Positions 1 to 12,327 of a stretch of DNA of 64,000 nucleotides are shown piece by piece. The position numbers and the translations under genes were made by a program. How positions within the stretch are numbered: position 1 is the stretch's first letter; each line of letters opens with the position of its first letter. Source of the DNA: Ilyonectria destructans (lineage: Eukaryota > Ascomycota > Sordariomycetes > Hypocreales > Nectriaceae). The stretch lies in the NCBI GenBank assembly GCA_020740775.1, contig JAHEWK010000001.1:5146001-5210000 (forward strand). Reading direction: 5' to 3'. The notes beneath the pieces were generated by a model. It was not told the DNA's origin. It worked only from the letters and a program-made list of their open reading frames with translations, and ran no database searches.

Positions 1-2404
1 ATGACAACAGCCCCATCCTGCGTTGATAACCCCCTCCCCATTTCCCGCTTTAGGCGTGCTGCAGTAGCATCCATCTCGAGGGCTAGCGATCTTCGTTTTT
101 CCCAGCCCGTTGTTGGGTCAGGTACGAGTATATCGCCATCAACCATACGCCCCTAGCTGACAACCTTACCCTCTCGATTACTCCTTCCTGCTCGCTTGAA
201 TAACAGCGTAGGCCGTGATTCCGCTTTGACATTTGCTTATCAGATCCCTACCACTGCGCTGGTCACACGCCATGTCAAAGAAGCCACAAGTGATCAGACG
301 GGGACCGGGGCTGATCCGAAGGCTGTCCCGGCTCGACGTATCTGTAGTCGACCCAACCTCACAAGTTCAGATGTACGACTCTTTTTTATCCATTGAGAGT
401 TGCCGTGGAGTGAGTGTGATTGCGCGTCACAGACGCCCCTCTGACCTAAGACTGGCTGGATGCGAATTAAGGGCTTCTTCTCTCCTCTTGTTTACTCGCA
501 GCCGGACGAATTAGAAGATACCTGGACTGATTCGCCAGGTGTTCCTCAGTCATCTTTCACTCTAGTGACTGTTCGGTCAGGTCGGGTGAGGGTACATCTC
601 AATGGGAGGCTTGGACTCGTCGTTCTTGATGCAGTCTCAGCCAATATCAGCGGAGTTGCACAACATTAGGTCAAGGTAACCCGGACACGAAACAGTTACA
701 CGGTGTGTGTCACATTCATCCGAGGCTGTGACAGATGTCTTTTCAGTCAATCTTCACCTGGTGCGTTCACCTCGAGGGGGCTCGGGCCGAGATGGTAAGC
801 TTCCCGTTCACCCCACGTTGCCACCACCAACCAGATATACCAAATATAGTCAACCACGCAGGCGTGTGTGCACCGTGGCATTGAGGATCAACTTTCTCCA
901 TCGCTCAGAGGTATCCCCGTCATCAACCCGGGACACGGTTCCCTGTCTCTCGGTCTTGCTGCGTTACTTCTGTCCAACTGCCGTGCCGATGGTACACCGA
1001 GCCGGGGACTTGCTTCCAATATTCCATCAAGGAAACATCCCGGGCCGCTAATCCAAGAGTGCGGGAGACTAATTCCTCACCGGCATGCACGTCATGCACC
1101 TTTATCCGAATACTGCTAGGTTCGCTCAGATTGACAAAATCTTCCCATTTGCTGCTGCCCAAGGAATCGAAACCCAAGCATGAGGCCTTTTTAATATGAT
1201 GCTAGGATCAAGTATCGGTCCGCATTCGCGTCGTGGACTTCTCGGCGAGATACGATTTGTGCATGCTCGCAATATTCTCTCGTAATCTATGCCCACAATG
1301 GAAGTGGCAGGCTTGCAAGGCTCCTCGGCTGGTCCCTGCTCCGTCGGCCCCAACAACCGACTGAACCTATCTGACATTTGAGAAAATGCAACGATAAAGG
1401 CTGCGGCCCAGCTTGTGAGATCAGCCGGAAGAACGTTCCGACAGCCAGTGGCGGATGTCCAGCCACCAACATCCCGTCAGGAACGGAAATATGGTGTCAG
1501 GGCTACATTGGTGCGGCTCGTTTGGGTAGCAAGAGAACTCAGCCGAGCAACTGGTCGAATAGGCTGTAATTCTTGTAGTGTCATGCTGCTAATCTCACTC
1601 TGTACGCGAACTTCGAAATGGCGCAGGTAGACAATGAAAAGGGAAACTCCTTCCTGATACGAGTCAACATGCAGAAGTAGGAAGGTGAGGGAATTAGTGT
1701 CTGCTTAGTACTAGGGAATGAAGGCGGAGTGATTCAGTGAGTTGCTTTGGTTTATGTGTTCAAGACTCACACAACGTCACATCATAAGACCACATCACAC
1801 AAACCAGGAATGATTTAAACTTGTTTTGTTCAGTAGCTCATTGGCCTAGGCCATCTACCCATCACAGATTCTTCTGCGTTTTATCTCCATACAGAGGTCG
1901 TATATGCTCCATCTGTAAAGGGCCACCAGGCACAGAGGCTATTCCATCCGTCCTTGGCCCCGTCCCACAGCTTGCGCCGTACTACTCCTCCATCCTCTGT
2001 GTTAGGATGTCCATGCGTTGAAATGGAGATCTTTGCCAACCCAAAATGCAAACTCCGGGCTGTGCTCGCTTTTGATAATTGAATCCGTCTAATGCCGGAA
2101 CTAAAAAATAATGAATGACGTACGTCCCGTCCGAGATTAAAATGGTGTAATATAACCTAGTATTCCATCGCGGCCGTATAAGACAAGCACCGTGATAGTG
2201 GTGTAAAAAGAAATATGCCGAGGAAACTGGGTGAGGGTATCAGAGTCGTGAATATATACCAATGGTCGTATCGAAAAGAAAAGGCAGATCCAAAATGAAG
2301 GAAGATCTACAGGCGTCGCGATTAAAAGTGGTAGTATGAGGGTCCTGGTCGAAGGGCCGTAAAGGAACGAGCCGCGGACCGCCATGTTGTGCAAAGGATT
2401 CCGT
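1..2404. other. Intergenic stretch, no gene recognised
   Basis: Open frames here are under 130 codons, overlap one another on both strands and show no domain, signal peptide or intron-joined continuation that I recognise. Base composition is normal (not AT-rich), so it is not a RIP block. The right end lies downstream of the minus-strand gene that stops at 2405 and should hold its 3' untranslated region. Confidence 0.5.
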
Positions 2405-3609
2405 CTATAACAGAGTGTTGATGAGGGCAGCTCCCACGACCGAGGTGATCATGCCGGTCCAAGAGGGCATAAAAATGGAGCTAGCAGATGCTGTCGCCTC
2501 AGCGAGACTGCCGTTGACGAAATCGAGGCCACATATTGTGTTAACCTGCCTAGCTGCGTCTACGTATGTGTTGGAGATGGGTTGAGATCGGTCGGCTGAG
2601 GCAGTGTGAAAGATGGCCATAGTCTCTTGGACACACCAGCTGCACGCGGGAACGGTGCTGCCAGGAAGCGTAAGATTGTATGGGAGGTAGTAAAAGTAGG
2701 CGTTGGAGGCGGTGGTAAGGTTCGTGACAGCATTTGCGTAACAATACATGTCGTCATCAGGGTCCTGGAGGCAAGTGGCCTGATACATCATTTCGTAGGC
2801 CTGGAGGCCGAAGAGGAACTGCTTAACGACACTGTCGCCGTTGTTGTATTCCTTCTTGCAGTTCGCCTCTGCTGTAAGATTCGCGGCGGCGGCGTCAAAG
2901 AACTCGGTGCAGTAGGTGACGTTTGCGGCGCAGGTAGCATCCAGGACTCTGACGACACTAAGTAGCTGCTTCTGGGCATTGAAGAAACCCTGAGATGTCT
3001 GATCTCGAGTTAGGATTTACGGCGTGATGCAGTGGGTATATAGTGGGAGCTTACCTGGAGCATCATGGAGAGAGGATAGCAGGCCTCGTACGAAGGATCA
3101 GCGAGAACGCCATCGAGGAAGGTAGGGCAGTTGCTGTCGGAATCGGTGTCCAATTCGCCATCGAGATCTCCGTCAAAGGCCTCGGGAAGAGGCGAGGAAG
3201 TGACATCGGCTGTCGAGGTGGCTTCGGAGTCGGTGATGGAGATGGTAAGCGTGGTGACGGTTGCGATAGCCTTGTCCTTGGATTTAGATTCGGTTGTGGC
3301 TTTGGCCGAACTCGAGGTCTTGGTTGAGGTCTTTGTTGCAGCCTTGGTCTTGGTGGTCTCTTCGTCGTCGCTTGCTGCTGAGTCCGCACGCTTCCACAAT
3401 TGGTCTTGGACGGAGTTGTCGTGTATCGCTCGGGGGTTCGAGGCCTCTGAACCGGCGAGATCGACTGCACGGCGAAGCCGGAAGCGGGGATGGTGTGTCT
3501 CAGTCCGGGCCAGAGTTCCTGAGGCGAGACAAGCTACAACGAGCAGCAGGCCCAAGGAAAATCGAAGGCTGGGGCGGGTGACGCTGGATGGGGGAGCCGA
3601 AGGGGCCAT
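2405..3609 (-). CDS. Secreted, probably GPI-anchored Cys-containing protein (DUF7729-like)
   Basis: Two exons on the minus strand: 3609-3055 and 2989-2405, joined across a 65-bp intron (2990-3054; donor GTAAGC, CTAAC branch site, acceptor CAG) to give about 379 residues. Residues 1-34 are a signal peptide with a long hydrophobic core. A basic stretch and a Ser/Thr/Lys-rich, low-complexity spacer (about 75-140) follow. The C-terminal half has regularly spaced cysteines (for example TCAANVTYC, ATCLQDPDDDMYCY, PACSWCVQ), several N-x-S/T sites, and ends in a hydrophobic tail typical of a GPI-attachment signal. From memory this half resembles the fungal family annotated DUF7729; that name is unverified. 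A cell-wall or plasma-membrane surface role is inferred from the architecture only; no catalytic motif is visible. Confidence 0.8.
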
Positions 3610-6600
3610 GGTAACGAATGACGAGGCGAAAGGTCGCCCAACTAGATTTAGATGAAGATGAGAGAGAAAAGGTGCCTGTCTTGGGCGCGTTCAGCAACAA
3701 CTTTGCTTGGTCCTGGTAGTGGCAGCTGGCTAGGTTGGGATGGGCGAGATTGCTGCGTGTTTCACCACGATGGACCCAGTCGACGGTATAGGGAGCGTGG
3801 TTGGCTCAACAGGTAACGGCTGAGCACAGACAAGCAGGCGAACAAAAATAGAAGCCGACGGGTCAAGACGATGATGGGTGATGGTGTTTTATGTTACGAG
3901 GCAGCGTCGGATGTCGTCAAGGCCGAGGTATCATAGCCCCTCTTTGAGGTGAAGAACACAAGCCCTCGCAGGGGAGATTGTGCCAGGCGATAGATGGCGG
4001 CTCAAATGAATGAGAACCAACCGCGTGCGTGACCGGCCAGACCAAGAGCAATTCCGAAGTCGACCACGATGGCGGTATTTAGCGACCAAGAGACTGGATT
4101 GGTCGAGACCGAGGGAGAACGAGAGGAGCTGAGATGTGGTCGTCCGAGGTCGAGCCAGGTGGTTGGCAGCGAGGCTCGCACGCAGGTCGGGGCCGTTGTC
4201 TCGGCGGCCGGGTGGGCTGAGTCGAGGCCTCGATCAACAACGATCAAGGAGTAAGAGAGAGGATTGGAGACAACGCCAAAGGAGTGAAGCAGATGTCTCG
4301 GCAGAGGGCGTGATGGGTCGAGCACGTCGGGACTGGGCTTCACGAGGGATCGTCAAGGCGAGTGAGGTCGATAACGGGCGGGCCCAGGAGGAGTGATCGT
4401 CGGCGGCTCTGGGCAACGGTGCGCGAGATAGAAAGGAGCAAAGATGGGCAGCAGGCGGGCAAGTGGAGGAAATAACATCAACCGAGTCCCCAAGCCCAGG
4501 AACGACAACTAGGCCAAGCACTAGACGGCGAACTAGCTGGGCGCATGGCTTGGGCGCCGGACCCAAGGACGCACTGGTCGTGGGTGGGCCGGGGATTGAA
4601 GACGGGGATGGAGACCAGGGTCAGGCTGCGTGTGGGTGGACCACGCAATCAGGGACCGCATCAAGCGGGAAGATAATTGCTGGCCAGCGCGCCAGCTTGA
4701 AGAGGCAGCACTATCCAACCCCAGCCCAATCGAGAAGAGCCATGGGCGCGGCATTGGAGCATGACTGGGCAAAGGAGGCGGAGGGCGACCCCGGCCAAAG
4801 AACAAGGGCTTCCTCCGAGAGCCAGGGTCCCTGGAAGTGAGCTGGTGGTAACCGACCGTCCCGGGGCGCGGCTGTCTGCGTACGCATGTAGCACGGCGTG
4901 GTGATCAGTTCCGCTGGCGTGGCAGGCGAGCGGTGGGAGACGCGTTGAGGTTGCTGGTGATGGTTGGTCGCAGGGTGAAGATCCACGGTGTTTGAGGTAA
5001 TAGCGGTCGGTGTTGGCGGCGGTGGTACACAACGGTAGTGGCAGCAACGGTGGACGTTGGTTAGTGGGGGGGGCACCTGCCGCTGGTTCCTGACTACCGA
5101 CAACCACTAGCAAGAGCCTAGGGCCTAGCACCTGCATTGTGTCCCAATTGTGCGTACTAGCAATGCGGGTGGCCGTGGCGTGGGTCTTCCCTCCCCTTCT
5201 GGCCTTCTGGGGCTCTCCGGTGGGTTGCAGTAGCCTAGCGCTGCGCTTTATTGACTGGGCCGCTGGGGTGCTTCCTTGCTTTCTTGCTCGCTCCTGCCAG
5301 TCGGGTCCCCTCTTTCGGATTCCCCGTCGCGCTCTATATTCAGTGCCACGCAGTCGACTCCTCTCGAGGAACGCGACACGTCCAGCAGCGGCACAGTTGC
5401 TGACCCAAATGCGACCCTCCGGCAATTAAGCTTTCATCCGCGCCCTCGGCCGTTGCTTGATCCGCGGTTCTGATTCCACGGCACGCACCCGCGCCATTAT
5501 TTGCTGACAGCCAATCGAACCATCTAGGTGACAACTCGCCATCGGATTGGATGGACCCGGACATGAGAAGCCAGAGATGGCATCTCGTCTCTCCAGAATG
5601 AATGGATGGATAATAACGCCTAGATGGAGGCAGGAGGTCGTTTAGATTTGCCAATTAACCAAAGAGGACAAATGGCCAGAAACCAAAACGCCATCGATGC
5701 CATTTTCGTGATTTCCTCCTCTAAACCAACCTCCCCGATCCAAGTCAGCAGCGCCAGAAGCTGCAAGATCGATTTCCTGCCCCGAGTCTAGACTCGCGAA
5801 GCTCTTGGCCAGCCATGCCAGAGACCGGGTTTGTTGAGTAGGGCCTATTGTTAACCTATCTTGGCACGAGGGCCAGCGCATACATGCACTTCTGCATCAC
5901 GCGCAACCACGATTCAATATTGGTTCCCAACTCGGACTAGTTGTCTTATGAAGGCGTGGTGCCGGCGAAAGTCGAAATAGCAATGAAGCGCTACAAAGGC
6001 GGCTGAAGCTAAATCAAATCTGTCTTGCTTCGTGACTGTCTAATGATTCTCGACTCTCTGCTTCTCACATTCTTCCGCTGTTCTGGTGGATGTCCTCCGC
6101 CCACGTGTGTCTCATTTCGGCCTGCGCGAAATAGCTGTAATGCGTGGGATGTTAGTGCCCCATGGCGCATGAAGGAGCACAGAACGACGACAAGCGCCGC
6201 CCAGAATGTATGGTAGGATTTCCATGCTGCACCGAAGAAAAGATTCAAGTAGTACGATGTAAAAATTCTCTCTCTCGCCCATCCAGAGTCGAACTGCATA
6301 ATCGCCATGGCCAGCAGAGAAAAAGGGCAGCTGCAGGGACCAACTTGGGAACGCCGTGCATATTACCACCGGGCGGGCATGCAGTTCCCGGCGCCCCCGA
6401 CCTTGTTTTGTTTCTTCACCATGCAACAGAACACCGCCAGAAGACACCGGGCGACGGCATTTGGGAGCAATCGGGGACCGTCGGCCCACGCAATACGCGC
6501 AATGGTGCTCTGGAGCATCAAACAAAAATGCACGCAAGCACATGGGAGGAACGGGAGGGCCAGGCTGGATAGGGGGGAGGCCACCGACGCGCTCCCACCG

Positions 6601-8210
6601 TGGCCGTCAAATCTCGCTTGGTCGGAGCAAAAGCAGCCACCATGCCACCAAGACAAATCGCCATTGGCTTCCACGCCGGACTCCATGTTAGACTCCATGT
6701 TCAATTGCTGGTGGCCTGGGGTCCCCCTGTCTGTCTGGAGCCCATCTCCCCCAGCATCTAGCAGGATCGTTTCCTCGTCGGCAGGTGTTGGCTTGTCTGT
6801 TTGCCAGCCAAGACTTGGATGTTTCTCTGTGGATTGCGTCAGCCATGGCTTCTCGTCCCATATCTGTCCGTCTGCAAAAGCCCACTCCCGTCAGCTCAGT
6901 CTCACCGTTTGTCTTCAGCTTCAGGTAGCTCTGCCGCGCGGACGATGCTTCCCATCTCCCTCTAGTACGCGGCTCTGATGGGCCACATCGACTCTCGCCG
7001 TAGCCCTTCCGGTGAGCGCCGGTCACCACTAGTTTTCACTGACACCAAGCCTCGAGAATGCCGCCATGGAACCGTCAAAGGCGGCCAGTCTCCTTCTGTC
7101 ACTCCACTTTCTCGGTGCTGATGGTCCTCATGATCCAACTCCCGCGCAACCCGCTCTGTCCGCGTAACCCAGATACCATGTACTCCAGCCTGTCGACTCC
7201 ATCCGCAAGTCCGGGTCCGTCGCCGCGCGCCTCCACAGAGACAGCTAACCTCAAAGCCGGCCAATCGCCAGTCTTGTTCCCCTGCCAAGACTCCCATCGT
7301 CTCCATCATCACCACCACAGCTAGATCGTATTTCCTTTTTGACGCCATACGTTCGTCTTCTGCACGTGTAGCTCGCAACCCCGGGCATGCTTTAATCTAC
7401 CTCGTCCACTATAGAGGTAACCACAACTGAGCACACTTGCGAGAGGCGTGCCGCCGCCGCCTCTAGGTCTAAGACATCATCCCCCCTTCGGAATAGGGAC
7501 AGCGGCGTTCTATATCCAGATGTCCCCGTGGCTAGCCGCCAGCCGCCACCCCACATGTCTTCTTTTCTTCACCGCGCCACCCAAGGCCTTCTTCCAATTT
7601 CACTCGGTGTTGTGGCGCCTGCCTTGGTCTTACCTCCATGCGTAGTGTCTGTTATAGTATCAGCCTCATCTACCACTCATCAGCTAGCAGCTGTCTCTGT
7701 CTTCCGTCTTTTCCGAGTGCTCGTATTCTAGACTGTCATAATATCTTGGCAGTGACTTTGACTTTGACATCTACATGACTGTCTACTACGTATCTTCCGC
7801 CAAGAGTCGAGCGCCAAGAGTCGAGAGCCAAGAGTGGGCGCAACTATCAGCCAGATCCATCCTACTTAGCCAGTAGGGTGTTGACGTTCATCACACACAT
7901 CTAGAATACAATTTGCAAAATCTTTGTTCAATTTCGAGCGGCGTCGATATGTAATAAGAGGTAATGTACAAAGAAGACATTACATGAGTGTAGAGATTGG
8001 CAGCCTCGCGTCGCGATCGTACTTGCCGGGTCTATGTATAAAAAAGTATCCATCCATCCCTTAACGCCATCCAATGCGAAAGTATTTCCCAGACTTTTGT
8101 CCTATCTGGATAACCATGCAATAATAAATCACAAGCTATTGCCGCCCAAGAGGATTCCTCATGGCATCCCGCCATCCGCATCCGAGAGACTGGTACTGCC
8201 CCACCGCATC
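3610..8210. other. Gene-poor intergenic stretch
   Basis: About 4.6 kb between the start of the secreted-protein gene and the stop of the ABC transporter, both minus strand. Long frames exist (4661-5425 minus, 254 codons; 6307-6978 plus, 223 codons) but are compositionally odd (Pro/Arg/Ser/Ala-rich), overlap other frames and have no recognisable domain, so I do not call them genes. The left part should hold the promoter of the secreted-protein gene. The right part, near 7900-8200, should hold the transporter's 3' untranslated region. Confidence 0.45.
7800..7836. repeat. Short tandem repeat, about 13-bp unit, 3 copies
   Basis: The motif CCAAGAGTCGAG occurs twice and a variant CCAAGAGTGGG once, head to tail with 2-bp linkers. 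It lies in non-coding DNA about 380 bp beyond the transporter stop. Confidence 0.7.
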
Positions 8211-11200
8211 TTAATGCTTCTCGAGGGACTGCAGGTTGACAAGCTCTGCGTATCGTCCATTCTTCTTCATGAGCTCTGAATGGGTTCCCTGCTCCACGAT
8301 GCGGCCTTGGTCGAACACGTAAATCACATCCGCCTTTTGGATCGTGCTGAGACGGTGAGCCACGGCAATTGTCGTCCGGCCCTTGGCCGCCTTGTCCAGC
8401 GCCGCCTGCACCACATGTTCCGACTCTGAGTCCAGTGCAGACGTCGCTTCGTCGAGCAGGAGGATCTTGGGGTCTCGGATCAGCGCACGGGCAATAGCAA
8501 TACGCTGCTTCTGACCACCCGACAACAGAGCACCCTTGCTACCCACGACAGTGTTGAAGCCATCCGGCAGGGACACGATGAAGTCATAGATGTTGGCCTC
8601 GCGGCAAGCAAACTCGATGGCCGAATCCGGGACATTTTCGACTGCCGTTCCCAGAAGGATGTTTTCTCTGATGCTTCCCTGGTACAAAGTCGGTTCCTGG
8701 CTCACGAGCGCAATGTGCGATCGGTAGTCGTTGACGTTCAGCCCGCTGATCTCATGCCCATCAATGAAAATTCCACCAGAAAGGGGATCGTAAAAGCGCT
8801 CCAGAAGAGCAATCGTAGTACTCTTGCCGCAGCCAGATGCCCCCACCAGAGCCACGTATTGTCCAGGTCGGACCGTGAGGTTGAGACCGCGGAGCACAGG
8901 CTGCTCCGGTCGGGTTGGGTAGCGGAAGTGAACGTCCCGGAACTCAAGGGTACCATCAACTTCCGGCAAGCGCTCACCCTCGTCCGACCAGGTGTCCACG
9001 ACGGGCTGTCTATCAAACAGCCTCTTCAGCTCACCTGCAGCATGGTATGCCTTGCCCATGTCGGGGGCAAAGGAGAAGATGGTACCCGCAGACTGGGCAC
9101 CAAAGATGATAGCCATGAAGCATAGGAAGAATTGGAACATGCCGTACTCGTACTTGGCAATAAGGGTGCCGCCATACCAGAAACCAAGTGCGAAGCAAAG
9201 GAAGAGAAGAGACTGCGAGGCGGCGTACAGGAGCGACGACTTCATCACGGAGATGAGACTGCGGCGCTGTTGCTCGGCGAGGGATGCCTTATACTGATCC
9301 AGGATATCGTGTTCGCGAGTCAGGGAAGCGACAGTTCGAATGGCAGAGATAGCTTCCGAGGCAAAGGTCGCCGAGGAATCGTAGGCAGCCTTTGATCGCC
9401 GTTGGAAGTGTGCCAACATCCAGAAACGGAAGAAGCCAGTTCCCAGCAAGACCGGGATAGTGGAAATGCACACAAGAGAGAGCTTCCATCCGACGGCCAG
9501 TGCCAAGGCACACGCAGAGATGAGAGTTGTCATGACCATCAGCACTGTCCCCAGAGTCACACCGCTCAGGCCAGCAACGTGGGTGGTCTCGGTGGAGAGG
9601 AACGAGGTCAGGGCACCAGCGGTATTCTCGTCTTTGTCAAAGAACGCAACATCCTGTCGAAGCATGGTGCGAAAGGCGCGGTCTCGAACTCGGTGGATAA
9701 GTCGTTCAGAGCACTTGGCGAACAAGACACCTTGGATCACGAATGCCAGGAACTGAACGAATGCCAGCATCACATACATGGCACTCCAGAAGTCCGAATC
9801 CTTCTTTATTTGGTGACGATTCTCGGGGGTGACTGGCACAGACAAGGTGACGATCTCCTTGGCAAAGAACACTATAAAATGTCAGTCAGTGGTGGTGCAT
9901 TAGAATATAACGGGGAATGAACTTACCAGCCTGTGTGGGATTTCCACCTCCGCAGACGGCAGAGAAGACCAGACCAATCAGCATAAACTTCCATTCGGGA
10001 GCATTGAAAGAAGCAATCAGCTTCACCAACGTCCACAGGGTGTACTTTTGCTCTTCTTCAGCCTTGCGATTCTGGAGGGCAACACTCGACGCGGACTTGG
10101 TTGTTGTGGAGCGGTCAAGCTTAGCAGCAATGTCGTCATCGGGATCAGCAAGGACGAGGCCATCCTTTGTTGACATTTTTCGAATAAGAGTCAAATCCTC
10201 CTCGTCGAGTTTGGCTTGCTCCTCGGCAGTCAGTTTCTCGGCAGCAGCGATATTCTGCGCGGACACGAGCTTGAAGTAGGCGCCCCGCTTCTCAAGGAGT
10301 TCATTGTGCGTTCCTTGTTCGACGATACGACCCTCGGTCATGACAACGATATTGTGTGCATCTCTAATAGTGGATAATCGGTGAGCAATGGTAATGGTGG
10401 TACGTCCTTCAGAAGCGACCTCCAGGGCAGCCTGCACCACGCCTTCAGACTTGGTATCGAGTGCTGACGTGGCCTCATCCAGAAGTAGAACTGCAACAAT
10501 GTTAGAAGGTATATCATACTATTGGAAGAAGAACTTACTCTTGGGGTCCGAAACAACGGCTCTGGCAATCGCAATGCGCTGTTTCTGGCCACCAGACAAG
10601 AGAAAACCTCGCTCACCCACGTTGGTTTCATAACCTTCTGGGAGAGCGGAGACAAAATCGTGGGCGTTGGCCTTCTTGGCTGCTTCGATGATAAGTTCCC
10701 GTTGCTTTTCCTCGCTCTCGTTCTCATGAGTGGTACCGATAAGTCCATGTCGAATGTTGTGGTAGATGGTAGTGCCGAACAGGGTGGGTTCCTGGCTCAC
10801 CAGAGCCATCTGCTGGCGCATCCACCGCAAGTTAAGCTTGCTGATATCGTGTCCGTCGAGATAGACATTGCCCTCGACGGGATCGTAGAATCGCTCAACC
10901 AAGCCAACAATTGTGCTCTTACCGGACCCAGACGCACCAACCAGAGCAGTGGTCTTACCTGCAGGGATTTCGAGGCTGACATCATTCATGACAACCACAT
11001 CAGGCCGAGAAGGGTAAATATGCTTGATGTTGGCCAATCGAATAGTACCCTCGAGATGGTCAAGCTTCTCACCCTCATCATCGGTGGGGTTCAGGGGCGA
11101 CACGCGATCAATGGTATTGAAGATCTTAGCCGCGGCGGCAACAGCGTTGGTAAAGGCTTGCATGTTGGGGGCGACGTTCCCCAGATTGAAAGCGCCAATC

Positions 11201-12327
11201 ATGACGGACATGAGGATGGTCAGAACATTAGACAGAGATGTCTCACCGTCAACCAAGAACTTGCTACCCTGCCAGAACGCCAGGCCGTAGTTGAGGTACA
11301 GAACCAGCATCATGCCAGCAATCATGCAGGAGAGGGCGCCCTTAACACGGAAGCCAAAGAACTCGGCCCTCTTAAGATGGTCATCATACTGCTTGGCGAG
11401 ACGGTCCTGGGTACCAAAGGCGACGGCATTGCGGATCGAGCTAATGACTTCGTCGGCCAAACTACCGCCGATAGCGTACGCCTCCAGGTTTTGCTTGTTG
11501 TACCTGAGGATAAAGGCGGAACCGCTGCCCATGTTGAGAAGAAGGGCGATGACGGTAGAGAACAGGATCAGCGTCAGCTTCCAGTATTTAATGAAGCCGA
11601 TGACAAAGGCTGAGACGAAGGTAGCGACGGCGGCAAGGGTGAGGGAGACCTTCTCGGAGATGCCATCCTGGATGAGGTTGGTATCAGAGGTGATGCGGGT
11701 GGTGACCTCGCCGGCACCGAGCTTGTCGAAGAAGCCAATGTTCTGGCGCATGCAGCTCTCGAGGTAGTGCTCACGGATCTTGGCGCTGATATGCTCGCCG
11801 GTATAGATGAAGCCGACGGTGCAGATATAGGTAGTAACAAATTCGCCGACGGCCAGGTAAATAAAGTACAGGACAAAATGGGACAGTTCGTTGGTGAATT
11901 CGTGGTACGTCTTGAGGCCCGTGAAGTAGTCCTGGAAAATGCCCTGCAGGTTACCAAAAATGACCGTCATGAGAGGGAGAGCGGCGCCGGCACCGATGGC
12001 GCAGATGGAGGAGAAGAAGATGATGATGATATCATTGCGGGATGCGTAGCGGTACAAAACAGCGACGCCTTGCTTGACTTCGGGGCTGATGACCTGGCGG
12101 CGCAGGATTTCAGCTTGGTCGGGAGGCAGATGATCATACAGGTCGGAGGAGGATGGTCCCTTGGGCGGCGACACGACCTGTGAGTCGGCCTTTTGCAGGG
12201 CGAGCTTCTCGGGGTCGGCTTTCGATTCCTTGGCGGTACGAGCTACATCGACCTCGGTCGAATCGCCCCGGCTAGAGGGCGGCGAGCGGTCGGCGCCGGA
12301 GCTCTTCTCTGATGATTCGGCGGCCAT
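8211..12327 (-). CDS. pmd1: Pmd1/P-glycoprotein-type ABC multidrug transporter (ABCB full transporter)
   Basis: Three exons (12327-10539, 10490-9927, 9871-8211) separated by 48- and 55-bp introns give 1337 residues, the usual length for fungal Pmd1/MDR1-type exporters. The order is TMD1-NBD1-TMD2-NBD2. NBD1 has Walker [10 protein letters not shown] (about residue 464), signature LSGGQKQR (about 576), and [11 protein letters not shown] directly after intron 1, which splits the codon before it. NBD2 has Walker [10 protein letters not shown] (about 1127), [23 protein letters not shown] and the switch region AHRLSTI. The N-terminus is a charged, disordered cytosolic segment. I chose the ATG at 12327 (MAAESSEKS); the frame stays open to 12549, so a longer start is possible but looks like leader. 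The family exports hydrophobic drugs or lipids, and leptomycin B in fission yeast; the substrate here is unknown. Both ATP sites look intact. Confidence 0.96.

Noticed and set aside
4661..5425. 254-codon open frame on the minus strand
   Set aside because: Pro/Ala/Arg/Ser-rich sequence in GC-rich DNA, overlapped by frames on both strands, no domain, no intron or start context support.
6307..6978. 223-codon open frame on the plus strand
   Set aside because: No recognisable domain, unusual composition and overlapping alternatives; probably chance.
10522..11613. 363-codon open frame on the plus strand, antisense to exon 1 of the ABC transporter
   Set aside because: It is the shadow of a highly conserved coding exon with GC-ending codons; the product has no domain and the minus-strand frame is unmistakably an ABC transporter.
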